From: Tetmemena sp. SeJ-2015
Lineage: Eukaryota; Ciliophora; Spirotrichea; Sporadotrichida; Oxytrichidae
NCBI GenBank assembly: GCA_027382625.1
Contig: JAJKFJ010023561.1
Location: forward strand, 115,215-179,214
Reading direction: 5' to 3'
Length of the DNA stretch: 64,000 nt
Made by a program: the position numbers and the translations under genes. Below the pieces are notes generated by a model, which worked only from the letters and a program-made list of their open reading frames with translations, was not told where the DNA came from and did no database searches. Positions 12,366 to 23,940 of this stretch are shown in pieces. The first letter of the stretch is position 1. The number at the start of each line of letters is the position of its first letter.

Positions 12366-13472
12366 ATGACAGACAGATTAAGGCTGAATCAGCTAGAAGG
12401 TGTAATAAAGAAGAAAATTTCACAAAGCTTTATGTCATACTGAGGGCAAAAAATTTAACTCTTGTTTTAGAATCACATCGTGCTTGACATTGGAATGACT
12501 CATACAAAGTGCGGATTTTCAAAAGACCCTATCCCTACTCACATTATTCCCACTCCTTTGAGCATGGTCTCATAAATTAATTTTAATATATTTATAAATT
12601 AGAGATAACATTTCCCTCGTAAGTGATTTAATTAGGTTATTGATGATTAAAATAGTTGAATGTTTCTACATTTGCCACTTGTTTCGACAGCACTAAGAAG
12701 CTAATGATGGAAATCGAAGAATTTTTGAATCAAGTCTTCTACCAGTAATACTTTTCTTAAAGGAATAATCTTTGTAGTCTTTTGCAGATAAATCCAAGAG
12801 ATAAGGCAGTGGTGGTATGCGAGTCATTTCTCTCACCTAGACCTTTCATTGAAGCGATTTGCCATGTGCTCATGAAGAATTTCGCGGTGAAGTATGTCTT
12901 CTCTTTCCTCAGCAACGCCCTTCCTCTATATGTGAGTGGGTTGGACTCTGGCTTAATTGTTGAAGCTGGCTTTTAACAAGTTTAAATCCTGCCCATTGTA
13001 AGATCACGACTGTGTATGGAGGGATTTTAAGTTTGCTATGCTGCTGGTGTCAATATTGAGAAAAGATTGAATGAACACTTGTAAGAAGACAACAGGGAGC
13101 TAATAAGAAAGTATGCAGCCAATAACCAAGACATGTCAAATATCAAGAGTGCAATTCTTGAAGATCTTAAGGTTAGATCATTAGTGGTAATGAAGAATCT
13201 TCATTCTTCTATTTATTTGTAAATGCAGTTGGAACAAAAGAGTCAATATCTAGCCAATAATGAAAACTTGGAGCAAATGAAGAGAAAGCAAACTCAATTG
13301 GGCAAGAACTATAAGGAGTTGCCTGGACTTCAAATATCTATGAGAACAAGATACTGCACCATGGAAACTTGCTTTGGCGACTACGAAGAAGAGGAACCTA
13401 ACATTGCTTATTCTATTTTGCAGTCTGTCAAAAAGGTAAAAGTTATAGGCTCTTAATATGTTTAGTTGAACT
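12366..13472 (+). CDS. ARP10-like actin-related protein, 5' part of a split germline gene
   Basis: N-terminal two thirds of an actin-related protein closest in pattern to ARP10/ACTR10, the pointed-end subunit of dynactin. The phosphate-1 loop reads HIVLDIGMTHTKCGF. Further on are INPRDKAVVVCESFLSPRPF, a region matching the ARP10 'ALYTLGINSALVLDCGY' block (LPLYVSGLDSGLIVEAGF), and DYEEEEPNIAYSILQSVKK. ATG at 12366; introns 12402-12470, 12636-12690, 13172-13228 and 13436-13465; a 22-bp IES at 12572-12593. Coding stops abruptly after ILQSVKK. The missing C-terminal third of the actin fold is found at 20940-21509. The 13-bp repeat at 13460-13472 is the junction. The actin-fold call is firm; ARP10 rather than another divergent ARP is likely but not certain. 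Confidence 0.85.
12572..12593. other. IES, 22 bp, pointer ATAAATTA
   Basis: ATAAATTA at 12572-12579 and 12594-12601. With the insert the frame runs into TGA. Without it the gene reads SMVSQIRDNISLVSDLIS, continuing across the intron at 12636-12690 into TKKLMMEIEEF. Confidence 0.75.
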
Positions 13473-13790
13473 TTAACATTAAAATTTCATTTAAAAATAA
13501 TAAAAAGTTTCTTCGTAAAGATTACGATCAATTTTTCGGGATTATATATTATTTTCTCTAAATACCTATTCATATTTTGCAATTTAATTAAATAATTAAA
13601 TCAAGAATTTTGAGAGAGCTAATAAACAGTTATTAAATTCATTTTTATTACCTAACTATATATTTATAATAATTTTATCTGTCCGGGTTTGAATTGTATT
13701 ATAAAAACTGATTTAGTTTTTAGCATGCATGTACAATCTTATGTGAAATTTATAAAACCATTTGATATGTTGATTATTAAATTATAAATA

Positions 13791-16062
13791 ATGGAAGCAT
13801 TAAAGAGCAATCTAATAGAAGATGACGCATACTATGCCTAAATTCATTTTTAGGATGGAGATCATTTCTGATATGGAGAGGATGTAATCTCTCCAGTCAT
13901 TAATCAACTTCCACATCTTTAATATTTTATTTAGACCATAGAATTTGAAAATACGAGGGTGAGTTTAAATTAATAAAGTAGCAATTTAAAAAAGTAACAA
14001 CAATTAATTTTAATTGAAAATATAAAAAAACTTCAAATTTGTTTTCTAAAGTTTAAGATGCGATATTTTTACTTGATTTTAGATTCATGATAAATTAAAT
14101 AAATCATCAAGGCCTTGAAATTCAATAAGAAGAAGAAGCATTCAATGAAAACTAGAATACCTATTTCGAATTTGAGCAACCAAATAGTTCTCCTATATTT
14201 CCATCTCTGCTATCTGAAAATTTGAACTAAGAAATGCAAACTCAGGCATACAATTTCGAGGATGAATCCCAAAGTATGGAAGAGAAGAAAGGAAGATTCA
14301 AATGCACGCATCCCAAGTCTAAGAAAAACTCTGAACAGGAAATTAACAGCATCTATAAGAGTGGCAGCTCCTCATCATAGTCGATTTCTCAGCATAATGA
14401 GATAGTCTAAATCATTGAGTCGACAACTATTCAAGTGAACTCGAGGGATTATGGCCTCAAGAGATCTCCCACTTTTCATACTGAAAGCTTCGAAGAAAGT
14501 AAAGGTGAAGAAGGCAATTCAAGAGTAAAGGACTCTGATCATCATTACGTGCCACCTTCTAAAGTGGGATCTGGTTTAAATCTTATTTACTCAAGTGATG
14601 AGAAAGATATATCGGCTGAAGAAGAATAGTAGATTATAGTTGAGATACATGAAAATATTGACACTGTTATTGAGAATGATGAAAACATTTTAATCCTTTT
14701 TAACGGGAAGTCTCGATTTAGGATGAGTGAGCAGATAATAAGTCTGAATTCTTCAAATTAAAATTGCCAAAATTTAGACTACAAATCTTTACATATTTTT
14801 AATCGATCCACTCAAAATCGAAAGAAAGCTATATCTCCTCCTCTATAGGTGCTATTGATAAAAGCGAGGCAAGTTAAAATTAGTAGTACATTGAGGTATT
14901 ATAAAACTAACCCTAAACTGAACTTTTTAAAAATCTAATGTCGGACGATTTAAGGGCAGACATACAACTTCCTGACCCTTTGACATTATCTCCACCAAAA
15001 CTCAGCCTCTCTGGCTACATAAATAACAGCCTATCTCAATCAGTAAGTTAGTCAGAGTCTAATATCTCGCATAATTATGATACTCCAATGCAGAGTACAA
15101 TCTCAATGAAAGACCATGTCTTATTATGTGTGTTATGTATTTATATGTATAATAACTCTAGATTGCCTTGAATCTTCCTTAGACATTTACGAATAACGAA
15201 TCAGGGGATGCGTCAAATGAAAATTCTCAAGGTCTATCAAGTAGCAGAAGTATTTAAATTCAACCAAACGACATAGCGGTAAGAGAAATGGACGGGACAA
15301 CTAGAACATAAAAATCCTAGCCTATCTTTGCTTTACCTCTTGAAGAGATTCATAACTTATAATCCAAATAAGCAGGTGAGATGACTACGATAAATGCAGA
15401 AAAGCCAGTCAGAGAATTGAGATTTCAAATACCATTGATAAAAATTGATAGAACTGAAGTTCGACAGGAGCAAGAGAATTTCAATACTTTTAAAATAAAT
15501 TAGTTATTAAATCTTAAAATAAAATAGAATTAAACTTTTTTACTTTAGATTTGAGAGGACTCATTCTTGTCAAATCTAATGGACAATTTTAGAAAATTCT
15601 GGGAAGATTATGTTTTATATGATTTTGTTGTAATAAAATGGCTATCTATAATATAAAATTCGACTAAATTTTGGCAATTGAGTTTAAAAGATGATCTTAG
15701 CTAAATTAAGCTTTTATTATTTACTTAGAGCGAGTTAATCATACAAGTGGCAGCTACTGCAATTGGAAAAGATGGCATATTTATATTTTCCTTAATATAA
15801 TTTTATTGCAAAAAGATTTTCACAATCAATAACTCAAGAGAAACCAATTTGCCTTTAAGTAAAATAATGGCAGATCTCAAAAGTCAAGCCAGAGAATAGC
15901 CAAAGCAAGTTATATGCTTATTTTGTTAATGGCAGATTCAGATTCAGAGAAAAAAATCTCACTGAGAATGAGGTAAAGGTAATCAATGATTGCAGGACTT
16001 AATAGAGAGAAATATTTTATAATTTTTATACTGATTATTTAATATTAAGCTATATAAATTGA
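13791..16062 (+). CDS. Unknown Ser/Gln/Asn-rich protein inside the ARP10 interval
   Basis: ATG at 13791 (MEALKSNLIEDDAYYAQIHF). The first exon ends FIQTIEFENTR at a GTGAGT donor near 13958, with the acceptor near 14080. Long exons follow: acidic/Gln-rich (FEFEQPNSSPIFPSLLSENL), Ser-rich (SGSSSSQSISQHNEIVQ), a basic patch (NRSTQNRKKAISPP), then DDLRADIQLPDPLTLSPPK. An intron near 15130-15170 precedes LNLPQTFTNNESGD and RELRFQIPLIKIDRTEVRQ. The last exon (about 15850-16062) reads LYAYFVNGRFRFREKNLTEN and ends at TGA 16060-16062. A TGA in the first exon vanishes if the 18-bp repeat unit at 13855-13872 is an IES. No domain is recognised. This gene and the two downstream could be one larger gene. 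Confidence 0.55.
13855..13872. other. IES candidate, 18 bp, pointer ATGGAGA
   Basis: ATGGAGA at 13855-13861 and 13873-13879. The 18-bp unit carries an in-frame TGA. Dropping it leaves HFQDGEDVISPVINQLP. At 18 bp it is the shortest candidate here, and a tandem duplication is an alternative. Confidence 0.5.
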
Positions 16063-16173
16063 AGTATTTTGTCTTTATTTTTCTCTCTCTAAATAGACAA
16101 AGTCAGTATTTCGTTTCCTGACTTATTTATCAAGTAAGATTTTAAGATTTTTAAACCTTTAAATTATTTAGAA

Positions 16174-17702
16174 ATGTTGTTGATTGAAGAAGAAAAAGGG
16201 CAGGTGCTAAAATAAAGTTCTCCGGATTTAGAGAATAAACAGCATAAACAAGTCTATATTCATTCTCATTAAAACGAGATGGAAGTAGATCGATAAAATA
16301 AGCTTGTTTAAAAATAACTCTTTCTATCTTATATTGTTGAGATAGGGGATAGAAATTTGAGTACATAATTTTACAGAACAGAAGATATTCTTAATCTTTA
16401 TTTTTTAAATTTTTTTTGAAATAATTAATAATCCAGCTCTTCCTTAATCATAGCCAATGATACTAAAAAGAAAAGAATAATCGTCTAGATTCGAGATAAC
16501 TACTCTTAATTTGAATAAGATTGAAAGGAATTTTGGACTTTAAGGAGGGGTGCGCCACAATCAGTACGACATAAATTCTGCTAATTTTGGACCTGATAGC
16601 AATAGATTCAATTCTTAGCATATGCATTAAGTTAATTAAATAATCCCAGCTGGCAATAAGATAGAAAAATCTTAAACAAGAGAACCAGGAACTGGACAAT
16701 TACTAATTTGATTTTAATCTATCATTTTAGGTCATTTCTGTTTACTCTTTTTCTGAACAGTTATTTGCATGATATGACGTTTTTCCTTTTTATAATAAAT
16801 TGGTCAATAAAATTTTAGTTCTTTTTCTCTAAAAGCTAATCTGACATAATTATACTTCTATAGGCTCTGTATCGGAACGTAAGATATAAATTCTTATCTT
16901 ATTATGCTAATTGTTAGCAAATAAACTCTCAAAGGTCTCATCAGAATCAATAATTAAATATGAGAAACGTTTTCTCTCCGCTAATAAATAGTCCCTTTTT
17001 AAAAGATCAACTGCATAAGTAATCTGGTACAAATAACATCGAAGCTACTTTATTACATTCTATAAAATATTTTAGCTTTCTTGGATTAGAATCCTATGAG
17101 TAATCCATCTTAGAATTTCTTTGACAGTCCAGTTTCACCTCAGAGAATGACGCATATGGGTGCAGCTCTAGCTGAATCTATGTCCAAAAGTTAAATAGCT
17201 AGATTACAAGCTTTTGGGAACTATTTAGGTGAGGCATCAGATTATGATGATTCTGAATAACACTTAGAAGAGAGGAATTTAATTTTATGTTTTTTTTTTA
17301 TAATGGAAAATAGTGATAAAAGAGCAAGAAAACTAAGAGAGATAAGATGTGGGAGTGAAAGAAGCTGCATTCATGAGACCAGGATTCAATACCAATATCA
17401 TCAGTTCCGGGGAAGGTCAATCTAGAATGGATGATCAAATTGTACAGATTCAAGATATCAATCTCAATGGAGAAAGGAGAAATAATATAGCAATATTGTT
17501 GCTAAATTAAAATATCCAGGGAGATAGATATAAAATTTAATAAACACAATAAATTATTCTATAAACTTATTTAATTTAAACGCTGTATTTTGTAAATATA
17601 ACTATTTTCTCTTTTGCAATTAAAAATAGCTTTTTAAAAAGTTAAAGAAATTATCATTGTAATAAGTGTATAGAGATTATGCTTATTTTAGCCATAATTT
17701 GC
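16174..17702 (+). CDS. Unknown multi-exon protein inside the ARP10 interval
   Basis: Plus-strand exons open under the ciliate code: from ATG 16174 (MLLIEEEKGQVLKQSSPD); about 16453-16710 (NPALPQSQPMILKRKEQSS, then LQGGVRHNQYDINSANFGPD); about 16960-17090 (MRNVFSPLINSPFLKDQLHK); about 17095-17280 (NPMSNPSQNFFDSPVSPQRM, AALAESMSKSQIARLQAFGN); and about 17310-17560 (EQENQERQDVGVKEAAFMRP). The composition is that of a disordered Ser/Asn/Gln-rich protein with short hydrophobic islands, and no family is recognised. The frame changes between exons come from introns and probably IESs that I did not resolve. The true end is uncertain; TGA at 17700-17702 is the first stop in the last frame. Confidence 0.45.
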
Positions 17703-17879
17703 TGATGTTTTAAACACTGTGATCCACAATTTAGAGATTTAAGAGCAAACAGAATAATACTTTGCCTCGAGACAGAACATGGTTCTAGAAGAGAGAAAAT
17801 ATTCCACTGACTAGAATGATCTATACGTTCAGTTAAGTTAAAGGCTCCAAACCTAAATAGCTTAAGATTAAAACTTCTC

Positions 17880-19520
17880 AAACCATAGTGTCTATTTGAA
17901 TTTCATATTTGAAAGTGAATACGATTCGAACTCGGAAGATTAAGATGCTTAGCCACCTGAGCTCTTCATTAAGTAGCACATATCAGAAAAGCTACTTACA
18001 AAAGCTAGACTCTTGAAGTTTAAGATCAAGATAATGAAGCAGATGCTTCGAGTGCAGGCGACATTCCTATCTAGCAAGATTAAAAGAGCGAGGAAAAGTC
18101 TAGGGAGTTCGAGGAAGTAGAAATCGAAGACACTGATTAATTCAGAGAAAATGATGTAATGGTCTAGATTGAAGAAGTTGAGGGAGATTTTATAGTCTCT
18201 AATGAATTAGAAGAGCAAAAGGTCTACTTAAATATACCCCAGAATCTTTTAGGTGAGGACGAGTTAGATGGGTATGAGAATTCAAGTGAACTTAGAAGCG
18301 ACAAGAGTTAGGCAGATTTAAATAGTTCGAGTGAATATCAGTCCTCCATTAATGGCAATAAGATCAACATGAACATTTAGGATCACCAACTGCAGAACTA
18401 TTAGCAATAATCTTAAAACCTTAGAAGCAAAGGCAATAGATTCGTATGCAAAGGTGGAGCTCCTAAGAATCTCCAGAAAGGTCAAGAATTTAATTTTTAC
18501 AAACTTGTTTACCACACTGATCACTATGTATAAAAGTTTATGAAATTTACTTTATATAGAACGATGCCAACAAAAGTTAACATCATCAAACCTGCAGGCG
18601 ATTCAAGCTGAATATGCAGAGAAATAAGGAATCTGTCTTGAATTTAAATACTCTCGCTCAAAGAGATTAATATAACTTTTATTTTACCAGAGATAATGGT
18701 AATATTGAAGTAAAAATATTAAGTAACATTATTTAGGATCAGAATAGTCAGCGGATTACAATAAATTTAAGTTTCATCATTTTGAGAGTTCTTCCAATGC
18801 TGGTTAAAGCCATCTTGAGCAAGCAGATTTAGTTTCCATTGAAGAGAGATTTGAAAATCAATTAAAGGATGGAGAAGCTATCGAGTGTTAGCGCAGAATA
18901 AACTTCGAAATCTAATAGCATCTTGGGGATTTAATTAATTAGAATGTACCAGGTCTTAGTTCTGGCTTGGGTCTTAGATCTCTAAATTTTTCTGCTTTTT
19001 AAAATGGTTTAATAGATTAGACAGTGGAAATGTGGATGATGAAAGTTTGAGGCAGCACTAATTCCAAGAAGAAATAAAAATTCCTATTCAAGATTCTTAT
19101 GAGGAGTCTGAAAAGAATTGGAGCGGAAATGCCAATACTTAGAAAGTCCTAGCTTATGATAAGCAGTAGAAATAAACATTACTCTTTATTTTTTAAGACT
19201 TGCATGACAGACTTATAAGACTCGCACATATAAGTCCTGCAATCTCCTGAAAATAGCTAGAATACGAAAGAAGTGCTTTCTTCGAGTGTGTCGAGAGATA
19301 GTGACACAATTTATTAAGGATAAAGGAGAAAGAGAGTAGATTCACTTCAACAGCCTATTGATTTTATTTTTCAATAATTTAATTGCTCTTAAATATAGAT
19401 TTCGAGGAGGAAAAGATGTATGATACTCAAGATTTATTATAATGTAAATAAATTAAAACTGTTCTTAAAAATCACTTAAATAAAGCTATGTATTTGTATT
19501 TAATATAAAAAATGAATTGA
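17880..19520 (+). CDS. Unknown acidic Glu/Gln-rich protein inside the ARP10 interval
   Basis: Exons read FESEYDSNSEDQDAQPPE, KSQTLEVQDQDNEADASS, EEVEIEDTDQFRENDVMV, ELEEQKVYLNIPQNLLGEDE, then KGGAPKNLQKGQEFNFYKL. Downstream are FTRDNGNIEVKIL, FHHFESSSNAGQSHLEQAD, INFEIQQHLGDLINQNVPGL and, last, DFEEEKMYDTQDLL, ending at TGA 19518-19520. Strong negative charge and Gln runs suggest a disordered nuclear or scaffold protein; this is inference. A frame step in the AAAA run near 18002 looks like a one-base sequencing error. The start was not found and may lie in the preceding gene. Confidence 0.5.
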
Positions 19521-19592
19521 TTTTATAAAGATCAATTTTCGAAAAATAAGAAAGGCTATGGAAAGCGAAACAAAAAGAGGAAGGGAGAAGGA

Positions 19593-20864
19593 ATGTCCTA
19601 AATGATGAAGGCTCAAAGAATAGTTCAAATATCAAGAGGAAGAGGAAAGTAGTTATAGAATGAAGATAAAGAGTAACCTAATGAGCCTGCTGAGAATCAA
19701 AATTTGCAAAAACTGAGGCCAGTAAAGTAATCATCCTAGATGAAAGCTTAAAATAAGAAAGAAGTACAATACAAACGCAGGGACTCTGAAATTAAGCGGG
19801 AAAATGATTAAAAGAAGAAAGGTCGGTTCTTAGTCAAAAATTAAGAGGATAACTTTAGGATAATTTTAAATTTGTATTTTATGAACTAGACAAATCAAGA
19901 GGAGTCTAATTTTTAAGGCTCCGGTGATAAAGGCAAGAATTTTTGGCATAGAGGCAAAACTATGATTCAGTATTAACTCTCTTTCAATAAATAATTTATT
20001 GGAATACAGAAATAAGTTAGAGGGAATTCTAGAAGATGGAATGGACGACAGAAGCAATTAAGATAGTTTCAAACAAGGAGCTCCAATGATTCCTCTAACT
20101 AAGGACAAATGTAAGTTGTTATATTCCTAACTACTATTTAGACCTTGGATACAAATTAAAATCATTTGGATCTTTCAGATCCTCTGACTAGGATCTTTCC
20201 CTTTCTTATTCAATTATAATATATTAATTAAATTTGCTTTATAATAATTTGTTATGGTTATAAAAGCTGAGTTAAAATGCTCTAAACTTGCAAATTGAGT
20301 CACCTTAATAAAGATAAAATCTAGGGTTATAGGAAATGACGATGATTTCTTCAGTTTTGTGCCAAATAAAGCTGACTTTCTTATTTTTAATTGATCAGAG
20401 GGTTTTAAGTCAAGCACAAAAGAAGAAGCAAGGTAAGAAATAAAGTGCAAAAAGAAAATCAAAAGCTTAAAAATAAGCTGAAGATGATAAAATACAGCTT
20501 GAAACACCTTTTGAGTCTCCGAAATTCTACTAAGTTAATGAGCAGTAGAAAGTTAATCATGCTTAAAAGTATTGGTAATTTAAATTACAAATCATGAAGA
20601 AGTAGAGAAGTCTTAGAAGCGTAAGATTAAAATTTCAACCAAAATGCGGCACAAAAACAGACTAAAAGAGCTAGAAAGCAAAAAGAGAAGCAGAAAGTTT
20701 AATATATCAAGAAGTATGTCGTTAAAGGAACGAATGAGCCTTTAAACTCACAAACTTAAAACGAATAGACTAATTTAGAAAGTAATAGAGTTGTGATTTA
20801 GAATAAGCATTCTTTCACAAGAGAAATTAATGAAGGCAAATAAGCTTTTGAGCAACAAGAGTGA
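19593..20864 (+). CDS. Unknown Lys/Gln-rich basic protein inside the ARP10 interval
   Basis: First in-frame ATG at 19593 (MSQMMKAQRIVQISRGRGKQ), though the frame is open upstream (SKNKKGYGKRNKKRKGEG). The coding run is very basic: KEVQYKRRDSEIKRENDQKK, NSRRWNGRQKQLRQFQT, then after frame steps SAKRKSKAQKQAEDDKIQ, FYQVNEQQKVNHAQKYWQF and RARKQKEKQKVQYIKKYVV. It ends SFTREINEGKQAFEQQE at TGA 20862-20864. The charge pattern is that of an RNA-binding or ribosome-biogenesis type protein, but no family motif is visible. It ends 75 bp before the repeat that restarts the ARP10-like gene. Confidence 0.5.
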
Positions 20865-20939
20865 TTGAATTTGAAAGGGTCTATTTCAATTAAATTATTT
20901 CAAATCCATAAATATAATCTCACTTATACATTTAGATTC

Positions 20940-21509
20940 GTTTAGTTGAACTGTGAAATTAGAGGAAGAGCAGCGTAAAACATATGCTCTCAGGAGGCAC
21001 TTTCATGATTCCAGGATTCAAATTAAGATTGATGCAAGAGATTCATCATCTTATAGATACATGCAAACAGTTCGAGGAATTGAAAGAGATTAAGGGTCTC
21101 TTTTAGATTTTAAAAATAACCATAAAGATTTTAGGATTTATAGATCCCTGATGTTTGCTTTCCCTCGAATTGCTTGGTTTGGGTGGGTGCATCTTTACTT
21201 TCCTCCTTAAATAATGAGATTGATCGATTCTTGCTTACCTCAGAGGAATACTTTGAAAAGAAGGAGTACATCCCTGATAGGTATGGAGAAGCTTTTCTCT
21301 TTGGAACTCGCTATGAGAACTATTTCAATATGGATTTGCATTAATTTGAATAATTATGTTAAATGGAGTTTGAAGAAAACACCAAGGTGCAAAAGTTAAT
21401 TCTCTACAGTAGCACTACTCCATATTCCAACAAGTCTCTTGCAACGAGAAGAGAGCCTATCCAAGATATGATGAAAAGAAGCTTACAGAAGATGGAAATG
21501 ATGATGTGA
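20940..21509 (+). CDS. ARP10-like actin-related protein, 3' part of the split gene
   Basis: Encodes the C-terminal third of the actin fold: LNCEIRGRAAQNI, LSGGTFMIPGFKLRLMQEI (the conserved actin 'SGGT...PGF' block), EELKEIKGLFQDLQIPD, then NCLVWVGASLLSSL (matching the actin 'SVWIGGSILASL' helix) and EEYFEKKEYIPDRYGEAFL. TGA at 21507-21509. It starts at the 13-bp repeat shared with 13460-13472. A 28-bp IES at 21101-21128 must be dropped. One base is missing near 20979 between QNI and MLSGGT, probably a sequencing error. The gene ends 25 bp from the stop of the convergent PG-repeat gene. Confidence 0.82.
21101..21128. other. IES, 28 bp, pointer TTTTAG
   Basis: TTTTAG at 21101-21106 and 21129-21134. 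The insert shifts the frame ahead of the conserved actin-family helix. Removal gives KGLFQDLQIPDVCFPSNCLV without a break. Confidence 0.75.
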
Positions 21510-21533
21510 TATATAATTTAACTTTTAGTATAA

Positions 21534-23940
21534 TCACTTTAAAAACCTACTTATTTTTAAATATACTTATAATTGTCTTAACAATAATTCTATAAATCTT
21601 TCAATACAGGCCCTTCTAAACTATGAACATATGCTTGTGGCCAACAATAGTTTGCTTTTAAAATGAATTTTAAACTTACACAATCTCGAGTCGATTACTC
21701 TTTCCGCTTTACTTCCAAAAAATGAAACACCGTTCTTGTGTACGTTAAATGAAGATATTTGCTGATTGAAATGAAAAGGACTTGTCTTAATCTCTTACTG
21801 CTACTTAATAAATGTATACACTATTATACTTAGGAACTATTGGGCAGACTCTTTTCTCTTTAGGCATTGTTTTATCATCATACTGATATTCTTGAAAATC
21901 ACAATCCTTCTTTGGAGAATAGGCTCCTGGGCCTGGGCTGTGGCGTCCATATATTTCTACATCATGATGCTTAAAGTATTGCTTTCTAACTTTTTCGAAG
22001 CTTAGCCCAAAACTTCCATCTGCTGTTCCTTGTCCTTGTCTTTCCATAACAGAGGTTGAGTAAATTGAGCGAGCATGATCAATCAATATTTAAGAAGATA
22101 ATTTAAAAAATATATCTGAGGTATTTTTAAATGCTGTATTATCCATGAGAAAGTCCGCGAGATGTAGACTTTCCCAAAGCTACACTTTTATTAGTCTCAA
22201 GCGGGATTTTCGTACCCTTAACTCATTTGTCTTCTGTGAGATGCAACCGAAGAAACCTTATCTGTATTTATAGATTTAAACGTCCCACCCAAATTATAAG
22301 TTCCTGGCCCAGGCACATAATCACTGCTTATTAATCGAGTTTTCTTCTACTTTTTGTGCGAGCTACTTATTGTTTCTTTCTGGGTACTAAGAATAGACAT
22401 TTTCATGAATGACATGTTGCTAGTCACCTAGTCACTTTGCTTTCCATCATTTGTTGTAAGCCTATCTTGACTTGAACCGTCCTAATTATTTTAGAGAGTA
22501 AACTCTTAAGTCTGAATTTTCGGCTGTTTATTTATTAGGCTTGTGTAGGCTTATTATCCAACTTTCACTTTAAACTAAACTTAAAATAAATTTAGAAGGT
22601 GAGATTTTATGGCCAGGAGATTTGGAAATTTTATCATTGTTTGGGCGAAAAGTTTCGTAAAATTGCTTCTTAGACTCTATGTTTTCTTGAGTATCTTCTG
22701 TTATTTATCTAACACGGGAATCTAAGTATTCTAAGTGCTCTAGATCTCCGCCAGGACCCGTTGATGGTTCAGCCTTAATCTTCGACTCCTTTATTCTTTC
22801 GTCATTAATGGGCCATAATTAAAATTTTAGAAAATATACCTATAATTATAAGCCCTATATAAAATTTATCTTCATATGAACTTACTAGTAGTAGTGTTTT
22901 TCAAAATCTATGTGTATTTTTAAGATGCATTTAGGTAACTGCTGCTGTTCATTTGACTTTGGCTTCTTTGTGCCAGACGCTTGCTATTGAGCTTAGCGAG
23001 AAGTTTTAGTCTTAGTTTTAGTAATTATCTTTCCCAGATCCAAATGAAACTGATTCTTTTGCAGGTCAGTAGCAGCTGTCTCTTAATTGCGATCGTTTTA
23101 TTTAAATAAAAATTAAGATAATATATAAAATCTATACTCTCTGCTAGGTACCCCTATAATTCATTGCCCTTTCTTCCTGATTTTTAGAGTTAGGTTAGCA
23201 AATAATATAGAAGGTGGAAAGAGTAGATTGATTTAAAGTGGAGTGTTTTTATAAGTTCAAGTTCGAGTTTTTATTCGAATTAAGATGGTCGAACATTATT
23301 TAGCTATTAGCAGGTGCGTTATGCTTTCCAATTATAATTTTACATAATATGGGTTCTAGAAAATTTAATATAATATGTAAATGGTGTTAAAGTTGATACT
23401 TGATGTGGTTCCTAGTGTATTTAGGCTGATTTTTGAATAGATGCATATTTTGCTTTGTTCAAGATTAATAGGCAGGTGAACTTGCTAACTCAAAATATGC
23501 TTTTGCCTCAAATCATCTCCATTATACATAGCCTATGCATTTAATGGGGCTATATTCCCATTATTTTGAGTACTCTGGAATACTACTAGTGTTAGAAATT
23601 GAAATCCCTAGAGAAGACTCCTACTATAAATATTTCTTATCTTGGTATGAGCATTAATATTAATTATAGGATTCACTCTGTTGCTCTTGGGAAAAAGACT
23701 GATTGACAAATTTATTGACTGGATGTTTCATAATGTTTGCAGAATAAACTTGAGCTTCCCCGCTTAAAATAAATATCTTTTCTTGGCTCTTCGATTGCTT
23801 TAATCCCTATTCTACTTGATTGAGAAGTCCTTCATCAGTTACTCTATTTAGCGGTGCCTTGACATGGATTTTGTACTTGTATTCTTATCCAACAGTGAAT
23901 CCTCAACAAAGGTTTGAATTTTGAAAATCAAATACTTTCT
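21534..23940 (-). CDS. Sperm-tail PG-rich repeat (STPGR/SHIPPO) ciliary protein
   Basis: Minus-strand multi-exon gene with Pro-Gly-Pro-Gly repeats of the sperm-tail PG-rich family, found in microtubule-inner and axonemal proteins: SPGPGAYSPKKD near 21930, VPGPGTYNLGGTFKSI near 22300 and STGPGGDLEHLEYLDSR near 22760. Between them lie linkers such as SFGLSFEKVRKQYFKHHDVE and FFGSKAERVIDSRL. The N-terminal part (23100-23940) is Gln/Ser-rich (IHVKAPLNRVTDEGLLNQVE). Several GT-AG introns are implied by frame changes, for example after IDFEKHYY near 22890. A role in the ciliary or cortical microtubules is known for the family; the individual protein is not identified. TGA at 21534-21536; the start is uncertain and the 5' part could be a separate gene. 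Confidence 0.65.

Larger units (their letters stand above)
13460..20939. other. 7.48-kb interval splitting the ARP10-like gene, bounded by 13-bp repeat GTTTAGTTGAACT
   Basis: GTTTAGTTGAACT is found at 13460-13472, at the end of the 5' half of the ARP10-like gene, and again at 20940-20952, at the start of the 3' half. Joining at the repeat makes the intron 3' end (GTTTAG) and the next exon continuous: ILQSVKK | LNCEIRGRAAQNI then LSGGTFMIPGF, exactly the actin-family order. The interval holds other plus-strand coding DNA (13791-20864). In spirotrich terms this is a pointer-flanked segment carrying other genes, that is, nested germline loci. Confidence 0.75.

Noticed and set aside
17915..17975. 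tRNA-like sequence on the minus strand (GCTCAGGTGGCTAAGC and GTTCGAATC)
   Set aside because: The A- and B-box words are too close for an anticodon arm, the T stem does not pair, and the plus strand is coding (SEYDSNSEDQDAQPPE) here.
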